NCBI RefSeq assembly: GCF_947502065.1
Contig: NZ_CANMYE010000005.1
Span: 1-64,000 of the forward strand
DNA: 64,000 bases
Source of the DNA: an uncultured Pseudoteredinibacter sp.
Lineage (GTDB): Bacteria > Pseudomonadota > Gammaproteobacteria > Pseudomonadales > Cellvibrionaceae
Direction: 5' to 3'
This document shows, in pieces, positions 1 through 11,300 of this stretch; the first letter of the stretch is position 1, and each line of letters begins with the position of its first letter. Under the pieces are notes generated by a model. It made no database searches. It was not told the DNA's origin and saw only the letters and a list, made by a program, of their open reading frames with translations. The translations under genes were made by a program, and so were the position numbers.

Positions 1-2330
1 AGCAGATCACCGTGACTGGCACAGCGGCCGATAAAGTCTACGACAGCACCCGCGATGCCGACATTACCGCAAGTACTGCCGACTTTATCGCCACTGATAA
101 TATTAGCCTCACTGGCGCTAGCGGCAGCTTCTCGGATAAAAACGTCGATGACAACAAAGATGTCACCATCGGAGGTTATAGCTTAAGCGGCACCGACGCC
201 GGCAACTATGAAATTGCCAACAGCACTGTGGTGGTTCAAGCCGATATTACTCCGTTTGAAATCACCGCCAGCAGCACCGCTGATGATAAGACCTATGACG
301 GGAATGACAGTGCCGATGTAGACTTGGCCTTAAGTGGTGTCTTCAGTAGCGATACCGTTACCGTAAGCTCGGCCAGCGATACCTTTGATAACAAGAATGC
401 AGGTGAAAATAAAACCGTTACTTCTTCCGGCGTGACCTTGGGTGGCACCGACAGCGGCAACTATGTCTTAGCTGAAACCACACTCACCGACACGGCGGAC
501 ATCTTTAAGAAAGACGTTACCGTAACCGCTTCTGTCGAAGACAAAATCTATGACGGCACCACCGTAGCCGATTTCGACATCGACAGCAGCGGTACCATCA
601 TTAGCGGCGACGATGTCACCATCGCCGGCAGCAATGCCAACTTTAGTGATAAAAATGTCGGTGATGATAAAACGGTTACCTTTGGCGATCTCACCATCAG
701 TGGTGGCGATAAAGATAACTACAACATCACTATTGCCAATACTGATGTGACTGCGGATATCACGGCTAAGCAGATCACCGTTACTAGTACGGCGGCCGAC
801 AAGACCTACGATGGCAACACATCGGCAAACGTTGATTTGGAACTTTCTGGAGTCATCAGTGGAGATACGGTGACCGTTAGCTCATCATCCGATAGTTTTA
901 GTGATAAAAATGTGGGGCTCGATAAAACTGTTACCTCTACGGGTATCACCTTATCGGGTAGTGATGGCGGCAATTATGTCCTAGCTGAAACCACTATCAC
1001 AGACAACGCCGATATCAATGTAAAAGATGTCAGTGTCAATGTTAGTGTGGCCGATAAAGAATATGACGGTACAACCATCGCCAGCTTTAATATTGATAGT
1101 AATGGCGAAATTATCGCTGGGGATGCTGTTAGTATCAGCAGCGGTACTGCAAATTTTGATGACAAAAATGTAGGTCAAAATAAAGCCGTAAGCTTCGGAG
1201 ATCTGAACATTTCAGGGAGCGACGCTAGCAACTACAATATTACCATTGCCAATACTGATGCGAGTGCAGATATTAACGCTAAGACAATTACCGTTAACAG
1301 CACAGCAAGTGATAAAACCTATGACGGTAGCACCCAAGCTGACGTGAGCTTAGAGCTTGAAGGTATTATTGCAGGTGATACGGTGTTGGTAGGCGCCAGC
1401 GGTAGCGCATTTGACGATAAAAATGTTGGCTCTAACAAGACAGTGACCACGGAAGGCTTGGTGCTGTCAGGCTTGGATAGTGGAAACTATGTTTTAGCAA
1501 GCGATAGTAGTACGGATAACGCCGATATATTTGCAAAAGAGATTTCGGTAAGCACAACTGCAAGTGACAAAGTATACGACGGTACAACTGTTGCCACTGT
1601 AGACTTTAATCTCACAGGCTTGGAAGAAGGCGATACCGTTAGCGCGTCTTCAAGCAACAATAACTTTGACGATGCGAATGCAGCTATTGATATCAACGTT
1701 AGTAGTACTGACATTGAGCTTTCGGGCGCAGACGCCGGGAACTATGTATTAAGCAATACAGATAGCAATAGTACAGCAGATATTACGCCAGCGGACCTTA
1801 CTATTCGTGCAAACGACGATAGCCAAGACTCCGGCCCAGCATACTCTGGTGGCAATGGTTTTACCGCCACTGGTTTTGTAAGTGGCGAATCGATAGCTAA
1901 CTTAAACGGAGAAGCTAGTTATGGGGGTAGCTCTCAAGGCGCGGCAAGCCCAGGGAACTACAACATCAGCATTTCTGGATTCGAATCTCAGAACTACGAT
2001 ATCAATTTCGTCGACGGTAACTTAGAAATTACTCTTGCATCAAACAGCGGTGAGGGGGCAAACAACCCTGTTGCACCTGGTGGTGGTATTCCTCCGCAAA
2101 TCTCCGCGCCCGGCGGTTTAGGTATTCCTCTTGGCCCCACAGCTTCAGGTGGTGAAGGCGATGAAAGCAGTGTAGACAGTTTACTAGAAGGGGACTTGTT
2201 GGTCTTTGGCGGCGGCAGCAAGCGCCCAGGTGATGCCTCCCAATTGGGAAGCCTCGAAGATCTATGCACCCAGGAGCCAAGAGAAGTGGAGCTCGAACAA
2301 TGCCCTGATGACAATACAGCTGGCAAATAG
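1..2330 (+). CDS. C-terminal part of a YDG-repeat (filamentous haemagglutinin-like) surface protein, 5' partial
   Basis: The frame is open from the first bases of the window, so the N-terminus lies outside; an in-frame GTG at base 12 is not the real start because repeat sequence continues upstream of it. Seven repeats of about 85 residues follow one another, each with a D-K-x-Y-D-G/S core, a middle 'F-x-D-K-N' element and a 'G-x-D-x-G/D-N-Y' element near the end, as in YDG domains. An MBG-type domain (NYDINFVDGNLEI) comes next, then a tail of about 95 Gly/Pro-rich residues with two cysteines. Such repeats are known from the C-termini of large adhesins exported by two-partner secretion. The repeats alternate between an 'NYVLAETT' and an 'NYNITIANTD' subtype. 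Exporter and N-terminal domain are not visible. It converges on the giant-protein operon. Family assignment is firm; the role (adhesion) is inferred. Confidence 0.8.
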   Translation, partial: QITVTGTAADKVYDSTRDADITASTADFIATDNISLTGASGSFSDKNVDDNKDVTIGGYSLSGTDAGNYEIANSTVVVQADITPFEITASSTADDKTYDGNDSADVDLALSGVFSSDTVTVSSASDTFDNKNAGENKTVTSSGVTLGGTDSGNYVLAETTLTDTADIFKKDVTVTASVEDKIYDGTTVADFDIDSSGTIISGDDVTIAGSNANFSDKNVGDDKTVTFGDLTISGGDKDNYNITIANTDVTADITAKQITVTSTAADKTYDGNTSANVDLELSGVISGDTVTVSSSSDSFSDKNVGLDKTVTSTGITLSGSDGGNYVLAETTITDNADINVKDVSVNVSVADKEYDGTTIASFNIDSNGEIIAGDAVSISSGTANFDDKNVGQNKAVSFGDLNISGSDASNYNITIANTDASADINAKTITVNSTASDKTYDGSTQADVSLELEGIIAGDTVLVGASGSAFDDKNVGSNKTVTTEGLVLSGLDSGNYVLASDSSTDNADIFAKEISVSTTASDKVYDGTTVATVDFNLTGLEEGDTVSASSSNNNFDDANAAIDINVSSTDIELSGADAGNYVLSNTDSNSTADITPADLTIRANDDSQDSGPAYSGGNGFTATGFVSGESIANLNGEASYGGSSQGAASPGNYNISISGFESQNYDINFVDGNLEITLASNSGEGANNPVAPGGGIPPQISAPGGLGIPLGPTASGGEGDESSVDSLLEGDLLVFGGGSKRPGDASQLGSLEDLCTQEPREVELEQCPDDNTAGK

Positions 2331-2350
2331 GGTCGATCTAAAACAGAACA

Positions 2351-2383
2351 GCCACTCAGTGCTAAATAATGCCGCTGAGTGGC
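2351..2383. terminator. Hairpin between convergent genes
   Basis: Nine-base arms GCCACTCAG / CTGAGTGGC enclose a 15-base loop. The hairpin overlaps the last codons of the minus-strand GGDEF-EAL gene and lies just after the stop of the plus-strand adhesin gene. There is no clear T-run, so intrinsic termination is only suspected. Confidence 0.4.
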
Positions 2384-5370
2384 CCAACTGTTTCGCCAAC
2401 ATAGGGGCGAATAATATCCCCACTTTCATAATAGAGCTTACTACTGTCGTAAAGCGTTTTGTTGTTGAGCAGCTTGACTACCTGTTCAGCAGAAATTGGT
2501 TTTTCCAAGAAAAACCCTTGTGCTTTATCGCAAGCTAGGGCATGTAAGAATGCAAGTTGTTCTTCTGTCTCCACGCCTTCGGCGATCACGCATAAATCCA
2601 AGCTTTTAGCCAATGAGATCATTGATTTTACAATAGCCGCATTACATTGATCAGTATTTAACTCACTGATAAAAGACCGATCAATTTTAATCGACTCTAT
2701 AGGAAAATGCTTGATATAGGCTAGCGAAGAATATTCAACACCAAAGTCATCAAGGGTTATTTGTATACCGGCATCCGAAAGAGACTCCATCAAGCAAACC
2801 GCAGCATATTTGTTGGAGATTAATACTGTTTCGGTAATCTCAAACTCAATATTGCTTTTCGGGAGTTTCACCTCATCGAGTAAGGCGATCAAGTTTTGGG
2901 CGAGCTTCTGATCGTGAAATTCACTTGCTGATAAGTTTACTGCTATCTTATCTACGCTCAGGCCCAATGATTGCCAATGATGAAAGTCTTCTGCTGCCTT
3001 TCGAATTACCCACTCGGTTATAGACCCTATTAGCCCGATCCTCTCCGATAATCCAATAAATTCAGCAGGGGAGACAATTCCTAACTCGGGGTGTTTCCAC
3101 CGTATTAATGCCTCTAAACCGTAAACTTGCCCAGTATCTAAAACAACTTTAGGCTGATAGTGCAAGAAAAATTGTTCGTATTCTATCGCCTTATACAAAT
3201 CCGACTCTAAGGTAAACTGACGCTTACAATTCGCATCAATTTCTTGGCAAAAAAACAAAAACCGTTGTTTTAATTTGTTTCGTTTCGCTTCTAACATGGC
3301 CTGACTGGCGAAGCGAATCAAATCTTCAGGGTTGTTTCCATCAACACCTGCAATTGAAATACCCGCGTAGCAGTCAAGAAAGACGTCATGAGAGTTAACA
3401 AGCTCTGGGCGACTAAGATCTACAAAGATTCGGTGCATGATATTGCTAATGTCGGTTTCAGCCGCCACTCCAGGAAGAAGCACAACAACATCATTGGTAC
3501 TAATCTGTGAAACACTGAAATTTCCACGCTCATCATCACTAATAGCGACGGTATCAGTTTCCCTGAGCATTTTACTTATTCTGCTTAGAAGCTTATCGCT
3601 TAAGTTTTCAGCGTGACTAATTCCCATGGTTTCATATACATATTGGATTTCATCACAGTTAAAAACTACGATAGCATTCGTGTTTTCTCCACGCTTTGCG
3701 GACTTTAGAGCTTGATTGATTCTATCCAAAAACACTGTGGTTTCTACTGTTCTTCCTAAGGAGCTTCCCACAAGGGATGTCTCGACTTTTTCACCCGAAT
3801 CAGTACTGGCTACTTTATATTCAAGTCTAGGCTTTGATTTAATAGCTTCTTTCTTAATAGTTGAACTGTCCGGATTTGAACTATGCTCTAACTCCTTAGA
3901 CCAGCAGATGGCCCTGTTCCGGCCCGTTTGCTTAGCCTTGTAAAGTGCCATATCTGCTCGATCAATAAAATCGGCGGCATCAATTCTTTCATCGTGAACA
4001 CCAGTAAGACAACAGCTGATGCCAAAGCTTGCCGTAACAGGGATATGATTATCACGTTGACTATGGTGGCTGCTTTCAATCGCTACACGTATACGCTCTG
4101 CGGTAGCTAAACCAGCTTCTTCGTTAGAACCAGGTAGAATCAAGAGAAACTCTTCACCACCGTAACGGCCAACTAGATCATTTGGCCTGCTGTGTTTTAC
4201 AAGCGTATTGGCCAAAAGTTTAATAACATTATCACCTTCCAAGTGCCCATAGTTATCATTCACTCGCTTAAAGTGATCAATATCAATCATTAAACAACAT
4301 ATAGGTTCATGAGACTCATAGGCAGAGATCATGCTTGCATCGAGGTTCTGCATGAGAGATCGGCGATTCAGCACCCCTGTCAACGAATCCCTAGTCGCGA
4401 GATATTTGAGCTCTTTGTTCTGCCGATTAATTTCGCGCTGACTTTTATCAAGCTCTGAAATTAACCTTGTTAACTCTTGATTCGTTTTTTCTACTTTTGA
4501 AATATCATCAATAGTCACCAACGCTCCCATAAGCTCGCCATTAACCCCTAGTATGGCAGAAGCATTAGTTGAGAGTGATGTCTTTAGCCCGGATTTACCA
4601 ACATAGGATAGCATTACCGAACGTACACTTTCTCCGCTGGATAAGGTCTTGAGCCAGGGCAAACCTGCTTCTTTGTTGATTTCATCAACTTCCCAAGCTA
4701 ACTGCTGACTCTGTTTCGCCAACAGTTTTTCCATAGGGAGGTGCACAGTTTTACAAAAGCTTTCATTTGCAAAGACGATTTTATTATCTGTATCAACAAT
4801 CATTAAACCCTCGGACAGGGTATCTAATGCAATTTTGACGCGCTCTGGAATCACACTTTCAGGGTTTATCCCCTCCATCACGCGACGCAAGAAAATGATA
4901 TAAACTAAAAATCCGAATAGAACAATAAACCCAACAAACAACAAAGCCTGACCAAACCAGCCTTCTTCTGTACCCGCTCTAAATCCAATTTTTAGCTCAC
5001 CCTCACCGCCCCAATTAAAGAGCGCTAAAGGTACTTTATAGGCGTCAGCATGATCTCTATTATTGTAATCACCATAAACTTCTATTTTCTCTCCAGTAGG
5101 ATCTAACAATACAGCATAAGAGACATCTACCTCTTCTGCTTTGGCTATCGCTCTTGAGAGATTTGGCTCACCAGATATGAGCGATTGAGCAATTTCATGA
5201 ACAGCGAGCTTTTCGAAGGATTTGCGAGCTTTGTTTATGTCAACAGAGCTTTGAGGTTTGATACCTAAGCTATCTGCAACAAAAAACAACAATAAGCTTA
5301 ACAGGGCTAAACCAAAGCTAATTCTATAAATAGGCTCTTTTATTAAGCTATCTAAGCTTTTTTTAATCAT
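2362..5370 (-). CDS. Membrane PAS-GGDEF-EAL cyclic-di-GMP turnover protein
   Basis: A 1002-residue inner-membrane signalling protein. A first membrane segment (about 15-34), a periplasmic stretch of ~100 residues and a second membrane segment (about 139-161) are followed by a PAS domain (178-290), a coiled coil (290-323) and a GGDEF domain with an intact GGEEF at 404-408. A second, degenerate GGDEF-like domain (about 535-700) lacks the signature motif. The C-terminal EAL domain (about 715-960) keeps EALIRW, NLSASEF, EITET, DDFG, KIDRSF, EGVE and QGFF, so phosphodiesterase activity is expected. Both synthesis and hydrolysis of c-di-GMP look possible. The start codon overlaps the stop of the giant-protein gene by 8 bases (ATGATTAA), which suggests translational coupling. 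A role in controlling the giant surface protein, analogous to LapD for LapA adhesins, is inferred from this position only. Confidence 0.9.
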   Translation of the reverse strand: MIKKSLDSLIKEPIYRISFGLALLSLLLFFVADSLGIKPQSSVDINKARKSFEKLAVHEIAQSLISGEPNLSRAIAKAEEVDVSYAVLLDPTGEKIEVYGDYNNRDHADAYKVPLALFNWGGEGELKIGFRAGTEEGWFGQALLFVGFIVLFGFLVYIIFLRRVMEGINPESVIPERVKIALDTLSEGLMIVDTDNKIVFANESFCKTVHLPMEKLLAKQSQQLAWEVDEINKEAGLPWLKTLSSGESVRSVMLSYVGKSGLKTSLSTNASAILGVNGELMGALVTIDDISKVEKTNQELTRLISELDKSQREINRQNKELKYLATRDSLTGVLNRRSLMQNLDASMISAYESHEPICCLMIDIDHFKRVNDNYGHLEGDNVIKLLANTLVKHSRPNDLVGRYGGEEFLLILPGSNEEAGLATAERIRVAIESSHHSQRDNHIPVTASFGISCCLTGVHDERIDAADFIDRADMALYKAKQTGRNRAICWSKELEHSSNPDSSTIKKEAIKSKPRLEYKVASTDSGEKVETSLVGSSLGRTVETTVFLDRINQALKSAKRGENTNAIVVFNCDEIQYVYETMGISHAENLSDKLLSRISKMLRETDTVAISDDERGNFSVSQISTNDVVVLLPGVAAETDISNIMHRIFVDLSRPELVNSHDVFLDCYAGISIAGVDGNNPEDLIRFASQAMLEAKRNKLKQRFLFFCQEIDANCKRQFTLESDLYKAIEYEQFFLHYQPKVVLDTGQVYGLEALIRWKHPELGIVSPAEFIGLSERIGLIGSITEWVIRKAAEDFHHWQSLGLSVDKIAVNLSASEFHDQKLAQNLIALLDEVKLPKSNIEFEITETVLISNKYAAVCLMESLSDAGIQITLDDFGVEYSSLAYIKHFPIESIKIDRSFISELNTDQCNAAIVKSMISLAKSLDLCVIAEGVETEEQLAFLHALACDKAQGFFLEKPISAEQVVKLLNNKTLYDSSKLYYESGDIIRPYVGETVGPLSGII

Positions 5371-8300
5371 TACTGCTCTCTTCTTCCTTGGGTTTCTCTG
5401 CTCGTCCCTTAGAAGCGGACTTATTTCGGCTCAAGATTGGCAATGGATCTATTTCATTCCAAAGAGGCCGGATGGATATCATGGCCGCCAGCAAAGATCC
5501 CGCTCGTGAAAGCCACCAAAGAAGTCCCAAACCTGCGCCAGCACCAAATACCTTTCCAATTGTCGCTGTGGCCGAATCTTCTTCATTATTCTCAGAGTTG
5601 TCACTATTTCTATCCCGCGCATCATCAGTAAACTGGTAAGCAGCTTTGTTATAAGCTGCTACTTCTTCTGACATCGCCTTGCTCAACGCCAACTTACTTT
5701 TCATCTTGTCATACTGTTCCTGCTGATTGTCCCTATATATATCTTCGCCCTCCAAAGAAGAGGGAGGGGCAACTACTTCGTTCAATTCATCTATATCAAA
5801 ACTATTTAGAACAAGCCTGGGCTCAGGGTCCAGTTTGGTGTTTATCTGGACCTCTGGAACAATCGATTCATCTTGAAGGTTGTCATTATCAGATCTTTCA
5901 GTTTGTTCTACTCTTGGTATATTGCTGTCTTTATTCACCGGATTTTCATTTTCTGGCGTTTCATCTAAATCCGACTTAAGATCAATTACCGGAGCCAAGA
6001 AAGGCACTATGGATACTTCTGCATTAGCTAAGGAAACCCAAAAGCTATCGCCTTTGCCTGTATTTCCCATATCATTTATTTCTACAGAAATTCGCATGTT
6101 TTGTTCAAGGTTGTCTGTAGACCTGGCCTTTATAGAGGCTTGATCATCGAGGAAACGATTTATGGCTTCTAATGTTCCAGAAAGAACAATCGTCTCACTT
6201 GATTTTTCTATCAATCGTAGATCCGAAGCCATCTTTGCCTCAATCTCCCCGTTTCCTACTAGAGAGATTCTTAGCTGCAATTCTGTATCGTAGGCATCTA
6301 TATCCTGGGCCGATATCTTTTCCAAACTGACATCGAACCAACTAAGGGCTTGTTCTTCGCGATTTTCAGGTAATTCACCTATGTTGCTAGGCAAATCATT
6401 AACGGCTTCAACATTGATTTGAATAGTGTAGCCTTCAGACCATTCACCAAAACTATCAGCTACGCGAAATCTAATGCTATCTAAAGCAATACCGTTTTGA
6501 TCGCTAGCGGGTTGATAGCTTAAGTTTCCATTTGTAATTTCTTGTGGATCAATAGTTTGCTTATCTGATAGCTTTTCACCGTTCAGGAAGAGCTGGCCTG
6601 ACATAGCTCCGGCGTCGACTTCTACGATGCTTAATGAATCATTATATTTATCGATATAGACAAATTGATCTAAAGACAGAATATAGCCTTGATCCTCATC
6701 GATTACGATTAAGCTGTTTTCACTATCTGGCGCGATATTTGACGGTTTTAAATCTAAAGTAATAAATACACTGTCGCTTTTCGCTTGACCTCCGCTAGAC
6801 CCAAGATCGTTTATGGTAATTTGAAGGCTTTCATTTTCTTGGTGTTCGAAACTATTCTTGTAAATCAGGGTTTGAAGGGTCGCATTCAAATCGATGATGT
6901 TTCCCTGCAGAACAATCGCCTCTTCTGAAGAGGAAGCTTGTACTGAAGCTTGGCCTTGCGGGCTGATTTCTATACTGCCGCCACTAATCGTAATGCTAAG
7001 CTCTAAATTTGATACGCCTGCATCGCCATCGCTTAGAGCAATCTCTGTAATAAGTTGAGATTCTGTATTAATTTCTATCGTACTTGGAGCGCTGATCTGT
7101 GGTGCTTCATTGTTGGCGAGAATCACGATATCAATTGATTCATTTGTCGTATTGACCGCAGAACCAGAATTTATTTCTACAACACTTATCGTTATCTGAT
7201 CTTCTAGCGTATCTACCGATATCGAAGGGCTAATATAGCTTAAGCTGCTTAGCGCCGCCTGTACTTCAGCCAAACTACCGCTTAGGCCAAGCTGATTACT
7301 ATTATTTTCACCGCTAGTAATTAAAGAGGGGCTTACGTTTTTTATATAAATATTACCTTGCTGACTGCTTATTTGAATGTTGTATTCTTCACCATCAACA
7401 TCAGACAAGCTCACCGCTATATCTCTATTACTGCTTTCGATAAGACTTATCGAGGTATCAGTAGTGATAATGGCTATATCATTTACAGCGGTGATATCGA
7501 CAGCTACTGAGCCCAAAGCAATTTCTGTAGTGAAGCTTGGGCCTTCGGCAATGGATAAACTAATGCTATCGGCGGCTGGGCCATAGTTATTTTCAATGCT
7601 ATGAATATAATTCAAGCCGCTACTATTGTTTAACCAGTTGTTGATATCTGCAAGGGCACCACTTAACTGAACTATCCCAGCATTTGTGAACACTACAGTT
7701 AAGTTTGTTGTATCACTTACGCTCAGCTCACCGTTGGACGCCTGGATAGTAAGTTGATAAGTGCTAGCGCTAGTGTCTGCATCTTGAATTTCCACTACGC
7801 TTAAATCTAAGGGGCTTCGTACATCCTCAACAACAGTGAATCGACTGGGTAAGCCTCCCACATTATTAGGGTCAGCTCCAGTCGCCACAGCATTAATCGT
7901 TACGGATACAGTCGCCGATGTTTCTTGCGCAACGCCACCACTATTACCCAGATCATTGGCGATAATGGTGAGCGTTTCTGTAACCGTAGTACTTAAGCCG
8001 CTTGGTGAATCTAAACTTAAGCTCGCCAGTGCTGTATTGATATCGATTATGCTGCCAATCAGCTCAATACCCGTTACCGTATTGCCACTACCATCTGTAA
8101 AACTCACAGGGTTTACGGCAAGCCCTGTCGTCTGCCCAAGTTGTAGTGTTCCTTGGGTAATGCCCACACTGACACTGATTTGTGCACTGCCTGCATCCAC
8201 ATCGCTGATGCTTATGCCACTTAAGATTATTGAATCGCCGCTGGTGACAGAAGTAGATGTTGGCGCGCTAATAATTGGGGCATCATTATCTGCGCTGATA

Positions 8301-11300
8301 TTTACATCGATAGTTTGGCTGAGTACATTGTCAATCGTGCCACTGTTTTCTTCACTCAACTGTACAGTAATTTGGTCAGCTTGATTTCCATTCAGATTCG
8401 CTGGGCTGTTATAGTTTAAATTGTCTAAGGCCTGCTGTAATTCAGATAGGCTGCCACTCAAACGAATAAAATCACTGTTATTACTACCAGCACTGAGCAG
8501 ACCTACATCTAAACCAACAATGTTTAAGTTGCCTTGCTGAACACTAAGCTCTACATGAAAGCTATCGCTATCCACATCGTTAATGGCAATGCCTGCGACC
8601 ACCTGACTACTGTCTTCGGATAAATTAATTGAGCTAGGTGTACTAAGCGTCGCTAAATCATTTACAGCACTTATATCAATATCACTAGAACCCAGATCAA
8701 TGCTCGTGCCAAAGCCTGGACCTTCGCTGATACTCACACTCAAACTATCAGCTGCATTACCAAAACTGTGCTCTGTATTGTGCTGATACAACAAGCCATT
8801 ACTGTTTGATAACCACGCATTAAGATCGCTTAAGCTGCCACGGAGCTGCACCGTGCCAGGGCTTACAAGATTGACCGTTAAACCAGTCGCTGAGTTAACT
8901 TGGAGCTGGCCATTATTACTGCTTAGTGTTAACTGATAGTTGCTAGCACTGCCATCTGGATCCACCAACACAATCGTACTTAGATCTAACGGGCTTAAGG
9001 TATCTTCAACAACCGTCAAGACTGACGGTAGGGTGCCGCTGTTGCTTGGATCTGTCATTACCTGTGCAGCGCTAATCGTTACAGATACAGTCGCCGATGT
9101 TTCTTGCGCAACGCCACCACTATTACCCAGATCATTGGCGATAATGGTGAGCGTTTCTGTAACCGTAGTACTTAAGCCGCTTGGCGAATCTAAACTTAAG
9201 CTCGCCAGTGCTGTATTGATATCGATTATGCTGCCAATCAGCTCAATACCCGTTACCGTATTGCCACTACCATCTGTAAAACTCACAGGGTTTACGGCAA
9301 GCCCTGTCGTCTGCCCAAGTTGTAGTGTTCCTTGGGTAATGCCCACACTGACACTGATTTGTGCACTAGCTGCGTCAGCATCGCTGATACTAATACCTGC
9401 TAAAGCTATCGAATCACCGCTGGTAACAGAAACGGTTGTTGGTGCACTGATGACAGGAGCATCATTATCCGCGCTGATATTTACATCAATGGTTTGGCTA
9501 AGTACATTGTCGATGGTGCCGCCATTTTCTTCACTGAGCTGCACAGTGATCTGATCGGCTTGGTTACCATTTAAGTTTGCAGGGCCGCTGTAATTTAGAT
9601 TATTGAGCGCCTGTTGCAAGTCAGATAGTTTGCCGCTTAGGCGAATAAAATCACTGCCGTTGCCACCAGCACTGAGCAGGCCTACATCTAAACCTACAAT
9701 ATTTAAGCTACCTTGCTGAACACTAAGCTCTATATGAAAGCTATCGCTATCCACATCATTAATAGCAATGCCCGTGACCGACTGGCTACTGTCTTCAAGT
9801 AAACTAATTGAACTCGGCGTGGTAAGCGTCGCTAAATCATTTACAGCGCTAATATTGATATCGCTAGAACCCAGATCAAAACTTGTACCAAAGCCAGGCC
9901 CTTCGCTAATACTTAAACTCAAGCTATCAACCGCGTTACCAAAACTGTGTTCTGTATTATGCTGATACAACAAGCCATTACTGTTTGATAACCAAGCATT
10001 CAAGTCACTTAAACTGCCACTTAGTTGCACCGTAACCGAGCTTACAAGGTTAACCGTTAAACCAGTCGCTGAGTTAACTTGGAGCTGGCCATTGTTAGTG
10101 CTCAGTGTTAACTGATAGTTGCTGGCACTACCATCTGGATCTACCAACACAACCGTACTTAAATCTAGCGGGCTTAAAGTATCTTCAATGGCCGTCAAAA
10201 TTGACGGTAGGGTGCCGCTGTTACTTGGATCACTAGCTTGAGGAGAAACATCAATATCTAGTACATGGCTAGACTCCAAGGCTGCACCACCGCTGTTGCC
10301 GCCGTCATTAATGATTATGCTCAATGAGTCGGCGCCCGCACCCACTGGATTACTCGCCGCCGTATAAGTCAAGCTATTCAAAGCCTGGTTAATATCATCA
10401 ATACTGCCGCTAAGTTCAAAACCATTGACGGTATCACCGTTAGCATTTGTAAACACTACTGATATGACCGTTAGCCCTGTTGTTTGAGTAAGGAATAAAC
10501 TACCCGTCTCAACAGCGAGCCTAAGCGATACATTGGCCGAGCCCGCATCAACATCTTCTACACTGATACCATTTAATGGTTGGTTTTGGTCAGCCGTTGC
10601 AGAGATTTGAGTAGGTAAGGTGATAGAAGGAGCGTCATTCTGAGCGGCAATATTGATATCTATATCGGCTATCTGCTGTACCGCTAAATTATCCGAGCTT
10701 ACTTGCTCTAGACTTATCGACAGAGTATCCGCAGCGATACCGTTGGTATTTTCAACGCCGTGCAGGTAAGTAATGGAAGTCGTATCATTTAAAAGCTGAT
10801 TAAGATCAGCCAGTCTTCCAGAGACAATTACCGAATTAGATCCGCTGTTTTGAATCGTTATGGGCAGTGTGCTATTTACGTTTAGATTTCCCCCGCCAGA
10901 GGTGCTTAAAGTCAGAGTATACTGCGAAGTACTGACATCCCAATCCGGATCCGAAAATTCTAGAGAGCTCAGGTCAATAGGGCTTGATTGGTCTTCAGTT
11001 ACATTTAATTCGCTGGGTATGGTACCCGTATTTGTAGCTGGATCTGGAGTCGGTATTATATTTAAAGTGGCAACTTTAGAGGCTGTCCAAGCAGGGCCAC
11101 CGGTATTCCCTTGATCATTAACCGCTACTTTAATGGAGTCAACACCGTTGCCATAGAAGTCTTGATTAGGAGTATACTGCAAGCTACCAATGACGTTATT
11201 AATGGCATCCACAGAACCTACTATGGTAAGCCGATAAATTGTGCTCCCATCTTGTTGGGTAATTAGGCTACCGTTACTGTTTACGCCCATAGTTTGAGTT

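Noticed and set aside
1..1800. Periodic repeats that could be mistaken for a CRISPR or satellite array
   Set aside because: The periodicity (~255 bases) is that of in-frame YDG domains; there are no short identical repeats with unique spacers.
7836..9554. Long plus-strand open frames (182 and 204 codons) opposite the giant gene
   Set aside because: They are antisense to well-supported cadherin-like repeats, repeat each other because the DNA repeats, and show no family features.
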